Notes: a model not told the origin generated them from the letters alone. A DNA stretch of 64,000 nt from Actinoallomurus spadix (GCF_024055725.1 NZ_JAMXMX010000006.1:186001-250000); one strand, 5' to 3'. Positions 32,811 to 41,198 are shown, counted from the stretch's first letter. Made by a program: numbers and translations.

Positions 32811-33049
32811 TGTCTGGGACGGAGATGCGGCTCTCCTGGCCGCGCCGGGCAGAGGCTTCCCCAGGCCTGTGGAAAACTTCCGCCGTGTCATCGCTTAGGT
32901 CACCGGGAGGGCCGATGCCACGCGTCATCTCCATCATCACGCGGATGTCGTATCGCTGGCACTGGAGCAGCCTGCAGACGCCGCCGGGGCCTCTCGTGGG
33001 TTCTGATGTGTCTGCGCTTCCGTACGGCTGCTTCGCCGTCGTAGTGGCC

Positions 33050-33122
33050 ACCTTGTCGCCGCGGTAGACCGGTGCCTGTCTCATCTGTCCCTTCTGTGCG
33101 GCGATGCTGACGGCAAGGACTC
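33050..33122. repeat. Dispersed ~70-bp repeat, copy 3
   Basis: Shares ACCTTG, CCGCCGCGGTAGACC-like, CATCTGTCCCTTCTGT and GGCGATGCTGACGGCAAGGA blocks with the other two copies. It ends about 80 bases before the cyclic-phosphate receiver gene. Confidence 0.65.
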
Positions 33123-33199
33123 GGGCCATCCATCGGTGAGGCACGGTCCTCCCCCGTCGTGCCGGAGCACGCGCGGGGCCGTGCTGCGACGATGGCCGG

Positions 33200-33538
33200 A
33201 TGGACGAGGGCTCGGACGCACGTACGCCGATCATTCTGGGTGTGGACGACCTGCGCGAGCTACCGAGGACCACGCGGCTCGCCCGTACCAGCCGTGAGGG
33301 TGTCCGGCTCCTCGAGGAGCATCGTGACCATCGCATCGACGAACTCTGGCTCGATCATGACCTGGGCGGTGATGACAGCATCATGCCGGTCGTGGCCGTG
33401 CTCGAGGAGGCGGCCTTCGACGGTCGGCCCTTCGACATCGGCATCATCTACGTGCACAGCGCCAATCCCAGTGGCGCGGAGACGGTGGTCCGCGTTCTGC
33501 GGCGCTGGGATTACCGAGTCCGTCGGGCACCTGCGTAG
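33200..33538 (+). CDS. Cyclic-phosphate processing receiver-domain protein
   Basis: A 112-aa single-domain protein. 'ILGVDDLRELPRTTRLARTS', 'IDELWLDHDLGGDDSIMPVV' and 'IIYVHSANPSGAETVVRVL' match the cPPR receiver-like family, a receiver fold whose Asp pocket has been adapted to phosphate-containing ligands and which is found near conflict and repair loci. It stands alone here. No strong ribosome site is seen before ATG. Confidence 0.75.
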   Translation: MDEGSDARTPIILGVDDLRELPRTTRLARTSREGVRLLEEHRDHRIDELWLDHDLGGDDSIMPVVAVLEEAAFDGRPFDIGIIYVHSANPSGAETVVRVLRRWDYRVRRAPA

Positions 33539-33598
33539 GGTTCATCGAACTCGTCGCCGTCCATGGGGTGGTCCTGATAGGTTCTTGGTGAGCACTCA

Positions 33599-33640
33599 GC
33601 CTTTCTGGCCGTTGATTCTTCGGCCGGGAAGGCTTTTTTC
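33599..33640 (+). terminator. Rho-independent terminator
   Basis: GCCTTTCTGGCCG pairs with CGGCCGGGAAGGC with a short loop and is followed by TTTTTT. It ends the receiver-protein transcript before the aldo/keto reductase. Confidence 0.85.
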
Positions 33641-33739
33641 ATGCCTGCGGCCACCGTGCCCGGGCTCAGATCGTTCGCTCGGCCGTGCGTTGATCGGTGA
33701 CTCGGTGGCACGGCCTCACCACATCATCAGGAGGTTCCT

Positions 33740-34681
33740 TTGGATCTCGTGTGCCGTGCCGGAGAGGATGCGCCGATCTCCCGCGTCGGTGACGCGGCGG
33801 CCGCGGGTACGTGGCGGCTCGGTGATCTGACGGTCAACCGCATCGGGCTCGGCGCGATGCGCCTCACGGGCGACGCGGCGTTCGGCCTCGGCGGGCCGAG
33901 CGACCGTGGACGTGCGATCCGGGTGCTGCGGCGCGCCGTCGAGCTGGGGGTGAATCACATCGACACGGCCGCGTTCTACTTCTCGTCGCTGCGGTCGGCG
34001 AACGAGCTGATCAACACGGCGCTCCGCCCGTACCCGGACGATCTGATCATCGCCACCAAGGTCTGGCCGGGCCGGGACTCCTCCGGCGAGTGGTGGTGGG
34101 CCACCCCGGCGCAGTTGCGCGGTCAGGTCGAGGAGAATCTGCGGCAGCTCGGCCGTGACCATCTCGACCTGGTGAACCTGCGTCTCCCGCGGCGGCGGGT
34201 CGACTCGGTCGGCGAGCACTTCGAGGTGCTGGCCGGCCTCCGGGACGCCGGCCTCATCCGGCATCTGGGGATCTCCAACGCCACCGCCGGACACCTCGCC
34301 GAAGCCCGGTCCATCGCGCCCGTCGTCTGCGTGCAGAACGCGTACGGGATCGGCGCACCGGCCGAGGCTCACGCTCTCTTGCGCGTCTGCGGGGAGCAGG
34401 GAGTGGCGTTCGTGCCGTTCTTCAGCATCGCCGGTGAGGGGCGTGAGGTCGATGCCGCTGCGGCCGAGGACGACGTGCGGGTCCGTGCCGTCGCACGCGC
34501 TCACGGCGCGACGGCCGCTCAGGTCCGACTGGCCTGGGCGTTGCATCAGGGGCCGCACGTGCTGGTGATTCCAGGGACCGGCGACCCGGATCATCTCATC
34601 GAGAATGTCGCCGCCGGATCGCTGCGGCTCACCGATGAAGAGTTGGTACGTCTCTCGGCGCCCGTGCCGGAAGACGAATAG
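33740..34681 (+). CDS. Aldo/keto reductase
   Basis: A 313-aa TIM-barrel NADPH oxidoreductase starting at TTG after AGGAGG. Catalytic Asp75 and Tyr80 lie in HIDTAAFYF, Lys108 in IIATKVW, and the cofactor region in 'VIPGTGDPDHLIENV'. The usual catalytic His region reads 'LDLVNLRLP', with Asn instead of His, as in some bacterial AKR subfamilies. About 55-60% similar by eye to the second AKR at 60353-61228, so they are paralogues. Substrate unknown. Confidence 0.9.
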   Translation: MDLVCRAGEDAPISRVGDAAAAGTWRLGDLTVNRIGLGAMRLTGDAAFGLGGPSDRGRAIRVLRRAVELGVNHIDTAAFYFSSLRSANELINTALRPYPDDLIIATKVWPGRDSSGEWWWATPAQLRGQVEENLRQLGRDHLDLVNLRLPRRRVDSVGEHFEVLAGLRDAGLIRHLGISNATAGHLAEARSIAPVVCVQNAYGIGAPAEAHALLRVCGEQGVAFVPFFSIAGEGREVDAAAAEDDVRVRAVARAHGATAAQVRLAWALHQGPHVLVIPGTGDPDHLIENVAAGSLRLTDEELVRLSAPVPEDE

Positions 34682-34813
34682 GGGGCTTCTGCAGCGGCCT
34701 GGGAACCACGTTCGAGTAACGTCTTCATTTTCTTTCACGTTGTTCACCGCCGTACCAAGAACTCGGTAAGGCGATGCGCGTGAAACGCGGGATGAACCTA
34801 AATGCGGACCACG

Positions 34814-34855
34814 CTTCGGCGACCGCCTCTCGTACGGGAGAGGCGGTCGCCGAAG
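34814..34855 (-). terminator. Terminator of the small hydrophobic protein gene
   Basis: A perfect 17-bp stem (CTTCGGCGACCGCCTCT with AGAGGCGGTCGCCGAAG) around an 8-base loop, 22 bases beyond the stop of the leftward small gene. Confidence 0.8.
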
Positions 34856-34876
34856 ATCACGGGTTCGGTGTTACGG

Positions 34877-35050
34877 TCACCATCGGTACCAGCGACGACG
34901 CGGGCCGCCGGCGGTCGCCGAGCCACGGAACACGAAGCCCAGGAGCCACAGGACCAGGACGGCGAGCGCGATCCACCAGAGAACGTGTACGGCGAAGCCG
35001 GCGCCGCCGAGGATAAGCGCGAGGATGAGGACCGCGAGCAAGATACCCAT
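34877..35050 (-). CDS. Small hydrophobic membrane protein
   Basis: A 57-aa protein with GGAAGGAGAAG before ATG. Two hydrophobic runs (ILLAVLILALILGGAGFAV and WWIALAVLVLWLLGFVF) are followed by an Arg/Trp tail (GGPRRRWYRW). It resembles the stress-associated small 'hydrophobic protein' family of actinobacteria (lmo0937/DUF5670-like). A strong terminator follows, so it is a monocistronic gene. Precise role unknown. Confidence 0.78.
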   Translation of the reverse strand: MGILLAVLILALILGGAGFAVHVLWWIALAVLVLWLLGFVFRGSATAGGPRRRWYRW

Positions 35051-35201
35051 TTTCTTCTCCTTCCGGGGATGGCGACTTCTTCATCACCGATAGGAAAGCG
35101 GTTAAACATCCACGATGACGGCCCACGTGACGAGAGGTTCATTCTTCACGAATTGTGGATAGGTGAACTCGGCGCGTGAACACCGTCCGTACGATCCTGC
35201 C

Positions 35202-35729
35202 TCAGAAGGAGAAGCCGCCGGGCCGTCCGTTGCGGTCGGCGATGAGCCCGGCCAGTGTCGCGATGGCGATCTCCGCCGGTGTACGCGAGCCGATGTTCAG
35301 GCCGATCGGCCGATGCACCCGGGCGATCTCCTCGGGCGGCACCCCCAGCTCCGTCAGGAGCCGTACATGCGGGGCCGGATGGCGTGGGTTGCCCAGTACG
35401 CCGATCCACCGGACGGGCCGCGTCAGCAGGTCGCGCAGCACGACGCCGAGGTCGGAGCGGTGGTGGTCGGTGACGACGACGTCCGCCGTACCGTCCAGAT
35501 CGGACGGCGGGACGGTCAGCACCGGGGCGGAGCCGTGGGACACGGTCGCCGCGCGCTCGGGATCCGGCTCCAGCAGCAGACAGCGGTACCCGACCTCCGC
35601 GCCGAACCGCAGGAGGAAGCCGGCCACCGGAGAGTCGAACACGGCGATGAGCGTGCGGTCACCCACGTCGCCGGGCGACCTGCCGTGCGCGATGTCGCAT
35701 GCCGGGTCGTGCTCGTGTCCGTCGGCCAT
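35202..35729 (-). CDS. XdhC-type Rossmann-fold protein
   Basis: A 175-aa protein holding only the XdhC C-terminal domain: 'LIAVFDSPVAGFLLRFGAEVG', 'ADVVVTDHHRSDLGVVLRDLL', 'WIGVLGNPRHPAPH', 'ARVHRPIGLNIGSRTPAEIA'. XdhC proteins deliver sulfurated molybdenum cofactor to xanthine dehydrogenase-type enzymes. The N-terminal domain of full-length XdhC is absent and no molybdoenzyme gene is adjacent, so it may be a stand-alone variant. It is divergent from the quinone oxidoreductase. Confidence 0.85.
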   Translation of the reverse strand: MADGHEHDPACDIAHGRSPGDVGDRTLIAVFDSPVAGFLLRFGAEVGYRCLLLEPDPERAATVSHGSAPVLTVPPSDLDGTADVVVTDHHRSDLGVVLRDLLTRPVRWIGVLGNPRHPAPHVRLLTELGVPPEEIARVHRPIGLNIGSRTPAEIAIATLAGLIADRNGRPGGFSF

Positions 35730-35821
35730 GCCGCCAGTCTCCCACGCGGCCGGCGAGTTGACCTGAAGCAAGCTTGAGGTTGCAGGGTGGGGCACCGTAC
35801 ACGAGCGAGCGAGGAGGCACC

Positions 35822-36802
35822 GTGCACGCCATCCGGCAGTACGAGTTCGGTCCACCGGAGACCCTGCGGCATGAGGAGGTGCCGGATCCGCGACCCGGCG
35901 CGGGACAGGTGGGCATCGCCGTACGGGCGTGCGGGGTTCACCTGGTCGACACGATGTTGCGCAGGGGCGCGTACGAGGGGCCGTTCCCGCCCCCGGAGCT
36001 GCCGATGACGCCGGGTCGCGAGGTGGCCGGGGTGGTCGACGAGCTCGGGGACGGAGTCGAGGAGTCGTGGCTGGGCAAGCGGGTGGTGGTACATCTCGGC
36101 ATGGCCAGTGGCGGCTACGCCGAACGCGCCGTCGCCCACGTGACGGACCTGCACGCGCTCCCCGATGACCTGGGCTACGACGCCGCCGTGGCGATGGTCG
36201 GAACCGGCCGCATGACCATGGGCATCCTCGACGTCGCGCAGCCGACGGCCGGTGACGTGGTGCTCGTGACCGCGGCCGCGGGCGGGATCGGCACGCTGCT
36301 CGTCCAGGCGGCCCGGAACCTCGGCGCCACGGTCGTCGGGCTCGCCGGCGGCGCAGCCAAGGCCGCACGCGTACGCCAGGCCGGGGCCGAGATCGCGGTC
36401 GACTACACCGCAGCCGACTGGACCGACCGGGTACGGGACGCGCTGGGCGGCCGGGGGGTCACCCTCGCGCTGGACGGGGTCGGCGGCCAGGCCGGGCGAT
36501 CCGCCTTCGAACTGCTCGCCCCCGGAGGCCGGCTGGTCGTCTTCGGCTGGTCCGGCGGGGAACCGGTCCAGTTCACGGCGGCGGATCTCCTCGGGCGCAG
36601 CCTGTCGGCCTCCGTCGCCCTCGGGCCGGGGATCCTTCGCCGCCCGGGCGGTCTGCGCGGCCTCCAGGAGAGGGCGCTCGCCGAGGCAGCGGCGGGCCGC
36701 CTGGTACCGGCCGTGCAGACCTTCGCGCTGAAGGACGCGGCGGCGGCGCATGCCGCGTTGGAGACACGCGCCACCGTCGGGAAGGTCGTCCTGGTGCCGT
36801 GA
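35822..36802 (+). CDS. NADPH:quinone oxidoreductase, zinc-independent MDR family
   Basis: A 326-aa protein starting at GTG after GAGGAGGCACC. The N-domain reads 'GVHLVDTMLRRGAYEGPFP' and 'MTPGREVAGVVDELG', without the zinc-binding Cys of alcohol dehydrogenases. The Rossmann motif is 'VTAAAGGIGTLLVQAA', with 'LALDGVGGQAG' and 'VGKVVLVP' typical of quinone reductases. It reduces a quinone or enone with NADPH. Stand-alone and divergent from the XdhC-like gene. Confidence 0.88.
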   Translation: MHAIRQYEFGPPETLRHEEVPDPRPGAGQVGIAVRACGVHLVDTMLRRGAYEGPFPPPELPMTPGREVAGVVDELGDGVEESWLGKRVVVHLGMASGGYAERAVAHVTDLHALPDDLGYDAAVAMVGTGRMTMGILDVAQPTAGDVVLVTAAAGGIGTLLVQAARNLGATVVGLAGGAAKAARVRQAGAEIAVDYTAADWTDRVRDALGGRGVTLALDGVGGQAGRSAFELLAPGGRLVVFGWSGGEPVQFTAADLLGRSLSASVALGPGILRRPGGLRGLQERALAEAAAGRLVPAVQTFALKDAAAAHAALETRATVGKVVLVP

Positions 36803-36821
36803 CGTCCTCAGGCGGGGAGGG

Positions 36822-37451
36822 TCAGCACTTCCTGAGCACTGCGGCGATCGCCTTCTTCTCGGCGGAGTCCACGGACAGGCCCCAGACGTACTTGACCCTG
36901 ACGTAGGCGCGAATGTAGGTGCAGCGGAACGCGTGACGGGGCGGCAGCCAGCGCGCGGGGTCCTTGCCGCCCTTCTGCTGATTGACCGGATCGTCGGCGG
37001 TCCACAGCTCCGGATGCTTCAGGTCGTTCGCGAACGCGCGGCGCTTGGCGGTGCTCCAGGACCGGGCGCCGGAACGCCAGGCCTCCGCCAGCGCCACGAG
37101 GTGCTCGATGTCGACCTTGTGGGGGTTCGTTAGGTACTTCCCGTCGTACGGGCTGTACCAGCGGCCTTTGGTCGGGTAGCAGTCGGAGCCGACGCGGACC
37201 TTCGCGCCATCGCGCTTCAGCACGACCTCGCGGGTGTTGCAGCCGTGGCCCTGGTCGATCCACTGCGGGAACTTCGCGCGGCTGTAGCCGGAGAGGGTGC
37301 CCTCGCGGCGTACCTTCAGCCGGGCCAGTTCCTTCTTGGCCGTCGCCGTGCTCGGCGGCGGCGGTGGGGCGGCGGAGGCGGGGGTCGCGAGAACGACGGT
37401 GAGGAGGGGGAGGGCGGGCAGGAGGGCGGTGACGGCGATCGCGCGTCTCAC
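36822..37451 (-). CDS. Secreted HNH nuclease (DUF1524 family)
   Basis: A 209-aa protein. GTG 37451 follows GAGAGGAGATTGCCC and gives a signal peptide (RRAIAVTALLPALPLLTVVL ending in ATPASA). The nuclease core shows 'KVDIEHLVALAEAW' (His), 'DDPVNQQKGGKDPARWLPP' (Asp, Asn, Lys) and 'CTYIRAYVRVKYVWGL' (single letters: Cys near the end). This is the exported DUF1524 HNH family common in streptomycetes; it probably degrades extracellular DNA. Convergent with the oxidoreductase. Confidence 0.9.
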   Translation of the reverse strand: MRRAIAVTALLPALPLLTVVLATPASAAPPPPPSTATAKKELARLKVRREGTLSGYSRAKFPQWIDQGHGCNTREVVLKRDGAKVRVGSDCYPTKGRWYSPYDGKYLTNPHKVDIEHLVALAEAWRSGARSWSTAKRRAFANDLKHPELWTADDPVNQQKGGKDPARWLPPRHAFRCTYIRAYVRVKYVWGLSVDSAEKKAIAAVLRKC

Positions 37452-37656
37452 GGGCAATCTCCTCTCGGGGGGCTTCCCATGCGCGAGAGTCGCGCCCCCG
37501 AGCCACAGCGGAGCGATCACAGAGTGAACCGAACATGGCGTTATGTCAGGGAAGTGGTAACACGACCTGCTTACGAATGTTTGCGGCCTTTGTCACCGCG
37601 TCGACTTCCCAGCGCGGACCCGCATGACGTGATCGGGTTTCGGTGCCGACCGAGAC

Positions 37657-37741
37657 TTGTCCACAGGGGATGTGGATAAATGGATGCGCGGCGCTGGGCC
37701 ATGTCGCGTCGCGAAGCGCCGGAGCCGGCCGGTTATCCACA
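37657..37741. promoter_or_regulatory. Cluster of three DnaA boxes
   Basis: TTGTCCACA (37657-37665, +), TGTGGATAA (37671-37679, TTATCCACA on the minus strand) and TTATCCACA (37733-37741, +) all match the actinobacterial DnaA 9-mer. Three perfect boxes in 85 bases of non-coding DNA is far above chance. It is not the dnaA-dnaN origin itself, but tRNA-Ile/tRNA-Ala nearby suggest closeness to oriC. A titration or regulatory site is inferred. Confidence 0.7.
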
Positions 37742-38232
37742 GGAAGTGGAGGACCTCGGCGGGCAGGAGGCCGATCCGGTCGTCGCCGAGCCGGAGACCG
37801 TGCGCGAAACCAGGCCGGGGCCGTACGGTCGCCGCTGAATGCGCACGTCAGCGCGGACCCCCACCCGATCCGAACACGAGACCGCGACGGGCCCGCCGGG
37901 ACCGGCACGGCGCGTCATGCCGCCAGGCGCCGGCCTCCACCGCGACGCCGTCCCGGTACTCGGTGTCCACATGATGTCCACCGGATCGTCCGGTACGGCC
38001 CCCCACACCCGTACGAGGGCCCGCGCCGGCCGGGATACCCGGCCCACGTCGAACCCGCCGGACCGCGTTCACCGGGTATATGGCGATCCTGAGGTGAATG
38101 ACCGCCTCGACGCTGAAGAACCACGGAATCCAGATGATCCGCGACCCGCAGGGGGAAGCGGCACGGGTGTACCTGGGTGCTTGCTAGGCTGCGGTAACGC
38201 AGTGCTAGTCGAGGTTTGAAGGGGTTCCCATC
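37742..38232. other. Intergenic region, no convincing gene
   Basis: About 490 bases between the DnaA boxes and DLW-39. A 45-codon frame (37701-37838, ending RPGPYGRR) and a 29-codon frame (38097-38186) occur but lack ribosome sites or family features. The end of the region should hold the DLW-39 promoter. Confidence 0.4.
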
Positions 38233-38352
38233 GTGAAGAAGCTCATCGTTCTCGCGCTGGTCGCCCTCGGTGGTTTCGCGGTTTGGCGCCGGCTTCAGCA
38301 GGACCGGGCCGAGCTGGACCTGTGGACCGAGGCGACGTCGTCCGACAGCTGA
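38233..38352 (+). CDS. DLW-39 family protein
   Basis: A 39-aa protein starting at GTG after GAAGGGG. 'KKLIVLALVALGGFAVWRRL' is a membrane-spanning N-terminus and 'DRAELDLWTEAT' carries the DLW signature for which the family is named; the length is exactly that of the family. It is a conserved actinobacterial membrane micropeptide of unknown role. Confidence 0.88.
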   Translation: MKKLIVLALVALGGFAVWRRLQQDRAELDLWTEATSSDS

Positions 38353-38395
38353 GAGATGCTTTGACCGTGCCGGCGAGGGCAGACGGGGGGTGGGC

Positions 38396-39127
38396 GTGGA
38401 CGACGAGGCTCGGATCACGCTCGCCTGTCTCGACCTCGCCGGTACGACCGTCGCAGACGACGGGATAGGCGAGCGCGCCTTCACCGAGGCCCTGGTCACC
38501 CAGGGCATCGTCTCCGGCACCGATACCTACCGCCGGGCCATGGCCCGGGTGCACGCCGGCCGAGGCCGGTCCAAACTCGACATCTTCCGCGACGTCTTCG
38601 CCGACGAGGACCGAGCCCAGGCCGCCAACCATGCGTTCGAGCAGGCGTACGACTCCATCATCGACCGTGTCGGCCTCTCCCCGATCCCCGGAGCCGAGGC
38701 CGCGATCGACGCCCTCGCCGCCGCGGGCGTCCGCATCTGCCTGATGACCGGCTTCAGCAGCCGGACCCTCGGGCACATCATCGACACCCTCGGCTGGTGG
38801 AAACGCGCCGACCTGCTCCTGTGCCCCGCCGACGCGGGCGGTCGCGGCCGCCCGTACCCCGACATGATCCTCACGGCGGGGCTCCACGTACAGGTCGACG
38901 ACGTCCGCCACATCGCCGTGTGCGGCGACACCGAGAGCGACATGCGCAGTGGCCGCCGCTCGGGCGCCTCCATCGTCGCGGGCACCCTTACCGGCGCCCA
39001 CGACCGCACCCGCCTGGAGGCCGCCGGCGCCACCCACATCCTCAGCAGCGTCACCGAACTCCCCTCGCTCATCGCGGACGCCGGACGGCCGGCCGCCACG
39101 CCGCATGCCGATCAAGTGGCACCATGA
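38396..39127 (+). CDS. HAD-superfamily phosphatase (phosphonatase-like)
   Basis: A 243-aa protein. Motif I is LACLDLAGTTV, the DxAGTT form of phosphonatase-like hydrolases; motif II is 'VRICLMTGFSS' and motif IV 'VCGDTESDMRSG'. The lysine expected in motif III lies around 'CPADAGGRGRPYPDM'; it is Arg here. It hydrolyses a C-P or phosphate ester substrate that cannot be named. GTG 38396 follows GGGGGG; GTG 38390 is an alternative. It lies just upstream of tRNA-Ala. Confidence 0.85.
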   Translation: MDDEARITLACLDLAGTTVADDGIGERAFTEALVTQGIVSGTDTYRRAMARVHAGRGRSKLDIFRDVFADEDRAQAANHAFEQAYDSIIDRVGLSPIPGAEAAIDALAAAGVRICLMTGFSSRTLGHIIDTLGWWKRADLLLCPADAGGRGRPYPDMILTAGLHVQVDDVRHIAVCGDTESDMRSGRRSGASIVAGTLTGAHDRTRLEAAGATHILSSVTELPSLIADAGRPAATPHADQVAP

Positions 39128-39173
39128 TGAGCGGACGACCCCCGTCCCCCGGTAGGCTGTAGGGCGATCTCCA

Positions 39174-39249
39174 GGGGCCATAGCTCAGTTGGCAGAGCGC
39201 CTGCTTTGCAAGCAGGAAGTCCGGGGTTCGAATCCCCGTGGCTCCACCA
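39174..39249 (+). tRNA. tRNA-Ala (anticodon TGC)
   Basis: A cloverleaf of 73 bases plus encoded CCA. Acceptor GGGGCCA pairs with TGGCTCC; D arm GCTC-AGTTGGCA-GAGC; anticodon arm CCTGC-TTTGCAA-GCAGG with TGC; T arm CCGGG-GTTCGAATC-CCCG area with GTTCGAA loop; discriminator A. The anticodon specifies alanine. Confidence 0.96.
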
Positions 39250-39256
39250 GCCAAAA

Positions 39257-39286
39257 CGCCCCCGTCCCGATCAAGGGACGGGGGCG
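39257..39286 (+). terminator. Terminator after tRNA-Ala
   Basis: CGCCCCCGTCCC pairs perfectly with GGGACGGGGGCG around GATCAA, followed by TT, eight bases after the encoded CCA. Confidence 0.88.
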
Positions 39287-39395
39287 TTCGTGCCATTAGC
39301 GGGCCATTAGACCGCCGAGGCCCTGGTGCCGGGCGCGGCATCGCCGCCCTGCCGGGTGGCCTTGATCCGAGCGTCCAAGGCACCCGATCTTGCGG

Positions 39396-39794
39396 TCAGC
39401 GTCGTGCGTCGGCCTGGTGGGCGATCTGGAGGAGGTTGCCGCAGGTGTCGTCGAGTACGGCCGTGGTCACCGGGCCCATGTCGACGGGCTCCTGGGTGAA
39501 GCGCACGCCGAGGCCACGCAGCCGCTCGTACTCGGCCCCGACGTCGTCGACGGCGAATGAGGTGTACGGGATGCCGTCGGCGACCAGCGCCTCCTTGAAG
39601 GGCTTCGCCGCCGGGTGGCCGTCGGGTTCGAGGACGAGCTCGGTGCCGTCAGGGTCTTGGGGGGATACCACGGTGAGCCAACGATGCTCGCCCAACGGGA
39701 TGTCGTTCTTCTTCACGAAGCCCAGCACTTCGGTGTAGAAGCGCAGCGCCTTTTCCTGGTCGTCGACGAGCACGCTCGCCAGGTTGATCCTCAT
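39396..39794 (-). CDS. VOC-superfamily (glyoxalase-like) protein
   Basis: A 132-aa protein with two beta-alpha-beta-beta-beta halves: 'LASVLVDDQEKALRFYTEVLGF', 'LTVVSPQDPDGTELVLEPDG' and 'SFAVDDVGAEYERLRGLGVRF', 'AVLDDTCGNLLQIAHQ'. Such proteins are metal-dependent lyases, dioxygenases or drug-binding proteins. It is co-transcribed with the ArsR regulator 43 bases upstream, so it is probably induced by the compound it binds. Start at ATG. Confidence 0.88.
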   Translation of the reverse strand: MRINLASVLVDDQEKALRFYTEVLGFVKKNDIPLGEHRWLTVVSPQDPDGTELVLEPDGHPAAKPFKEALVADGIPYTSFAVDDVGAEYERLRGLGVRFTQEPVDMGPVTTAVLDDTCGNLLQIAHQADARR

Positions 39795-39837
39795 GTCGGT
39801 GCCCTTCCCGTCGTCGGTAGCGGTGTGGCCGTCAGGG

Positions 39838-40143
39838 TCACTCGGCGTCTTTCTCGGGGTTCCTGAGCCACCGTTCGATGATCGGTTCGAGCGGGGCGGT
39901 GTTGATGTAGTGGAACTTGTACCGGCCCTCGCGCCTGGTCTCGACCAGGCCGGCGGCCTCGAGAACGTCGAGGTGCTGCGAGATCGCCTGCCGCGAAGAG
40001 CCGAGATGATGCTTGGTCGTCAGGCGGGAACAGATCTCGAAGAGCGTCTGGCCGTTCCGATCGGTCAGCTCGTCGAGGATGATGCGCCGCGTGGGGTCGG
40101 CCAAAGCCTTGAAGACGTCTCCCACGCGGAGAACGTTATGCAA
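39838..40143 (-). CDS. ArsR-family transcriptional regulator
   Basis: A 101-aa winged-helix protein: 'VFKALADPTRRIILDELTDR', recognition helix 'GSSRQAISQHLDVLEAAGLVE' and wing 'RREGRYKFHYINTAPLE'. It lacks the ELCVCDL metal site and belongs to the ArsR/SRPBCC-associated type that senses organic ligands. It probably regulates itself and the VOC gene. Confidence 0.9.
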   Translation of the reverse strand: MHNVLRVGDVFKALADPTRRIILDELTDRNGQTLFEICSRLTTKHHLGSSRQAISQHLDVLEAAGLVETRREGRYKFHYINTAPLEPIIERWLRNPEKDAE

Positions 40144-40565
40144 GCCGATGCTTGCCTGTCAATGATCCCAGGAGGGTCGGCGCCAGGAGTCCTTCCGCCG
40201 GCCGTCCCTGGCCATCCGCGGTCATTCGGCGGAGGTAAAGGTGCCGACTTCCGCCACGCGGCTTCGTCGGCTCCTTCTGGAACAGGCCCCTGACAATTGA
40301 GCCCTGCAATGGCGCTGAAATGCCCCGTAACGTCGACATAACGGGTCTTGCGTGGGGAATCTCGCCAGCTTACGCTCTGGCCTGCACAGGCCGTTGTCCC
40401 GCCTCAGGGGAGGAGGCGGTCCGCCGGATCGCGGGGGCCTTGTTTCGGTTGTCGGGCGGAAGAACCGCACAGGGGGTCCACTCCCGCCTGCGTGTTCGTA
40501 CACCGAAGCGTCGGTGGCCCGTGCTTCGGTTCGGTATCGCCAAGGGGAAAAGGACGCCACTGTTC
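40144..40565. other. Intergenic region between divergent genes
   Basis: About 420 bases holding the promoters of the ArsR operon and of the lipoprotein gene. I see no frame with a motif and no strong hairpin. Confidence 0.4.
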
Positions 40566-41198
40566 ATGAATTCTATTTCAGCGCGCCGTGCCATGGGAAT
40601 CGTCGTCGTCCTGAGTGCCGGCCTGGCACTGTCGGCCTGCAACTCCGACAAGGGCGACGACAAGAAACCGCAGTCCGCACCGCAGACCTCCAAGGCCGCG
40701 GCGCCCGCGCCATCGAGCGACCGCCTGGATCTCACGCTCGCCGGAACGGTGAACGACCACGTCACCCGCTACAACAACGCTCCCAAGTGCACGTGGGACT
40801 GGAACGACCTGAACAACAAGTGGGTCTACAACGTCTCCTTCCCCATCACCATCAAGGGGCAGGAGGGGACGTTCGGCGTGCTCATCAACGACACCGAGCT
40901 CCAGGGCGGTAACTTTGAGGTCGCCAAGGAGAACGTCTCCGTCGACGGCCCCGCCTCCAGCAAGCTGCACTGGGGCGGAGCCTTCGGGAGCACCGGGTCG
41001 AGTGGTACGGTCACGATCAATCCTGATCACTCCGGCACCATCGACGGAGCGATCAAGGCCCGCAGCGGGCCGAACCTCAAGGGCGACGGCACGCTCCTCC
41101 AGGTCAAGGGCTCGTGGAGTTGTGCGCAGTTCCACGACACCTACGGCCACCCGCCCCTCACCGCACCGCCGAGCCCGACCGCCACGCCCTCGTCCTGA
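40566..41198 (+). CDS. Lipoprotein of unknown function
   Basis: A 210-aa protein: signal peptide (RAMGIVVVLSAGLALSAC) with lipobox LSAC, then a Lys/Pro/Ala-rich linker and a beta-rich domain ('LDLTLAGTVNDHVTRYNNAPKC', 'YNVSFPITIKGQEGTFGVLI', 'GTVTINPDHSGTIDGAIK', 'VKGSWSC') with one likely disulfide. It ends in a Pro/Thr/Ser tail. It is an exported surface protein; no enzyme motif is seen. The ATG is the one giving the signal peptide. Confidence 0.8.
   Translation: MNSISARRAMGIVVVLSAGLALSACNSDKGDDKKPQSAPQTSKAAAPAPSSDRLDLTLAGTVNDHVTRYNNAPKCTWDWNDLNNKWVYNVSFPITIKGQEGTFGVLINDTELQGGNFEVAKENVSVDGPASSKLHWGGAFGSTGSSGTVTINPDHSGTIDGAIKARSGPNLKGDGTLLQVKGSWSCAQFHDTYGHPPLTAPPSPTATPSS

Noticed and set aside
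32900-33133. 77-codon minus-strand frame in repeat copy 3
   Set aside because: Arg/His-rich, broken by repeat structure and without codon bias; better explained as a decayed repeat.
37701-37838. 45-codon acidic frame next to the DnaA boxes
   Set aside because: No ribosome site and no family feature; it overlaps a DnaA box. Coding potential is possible but not supported.
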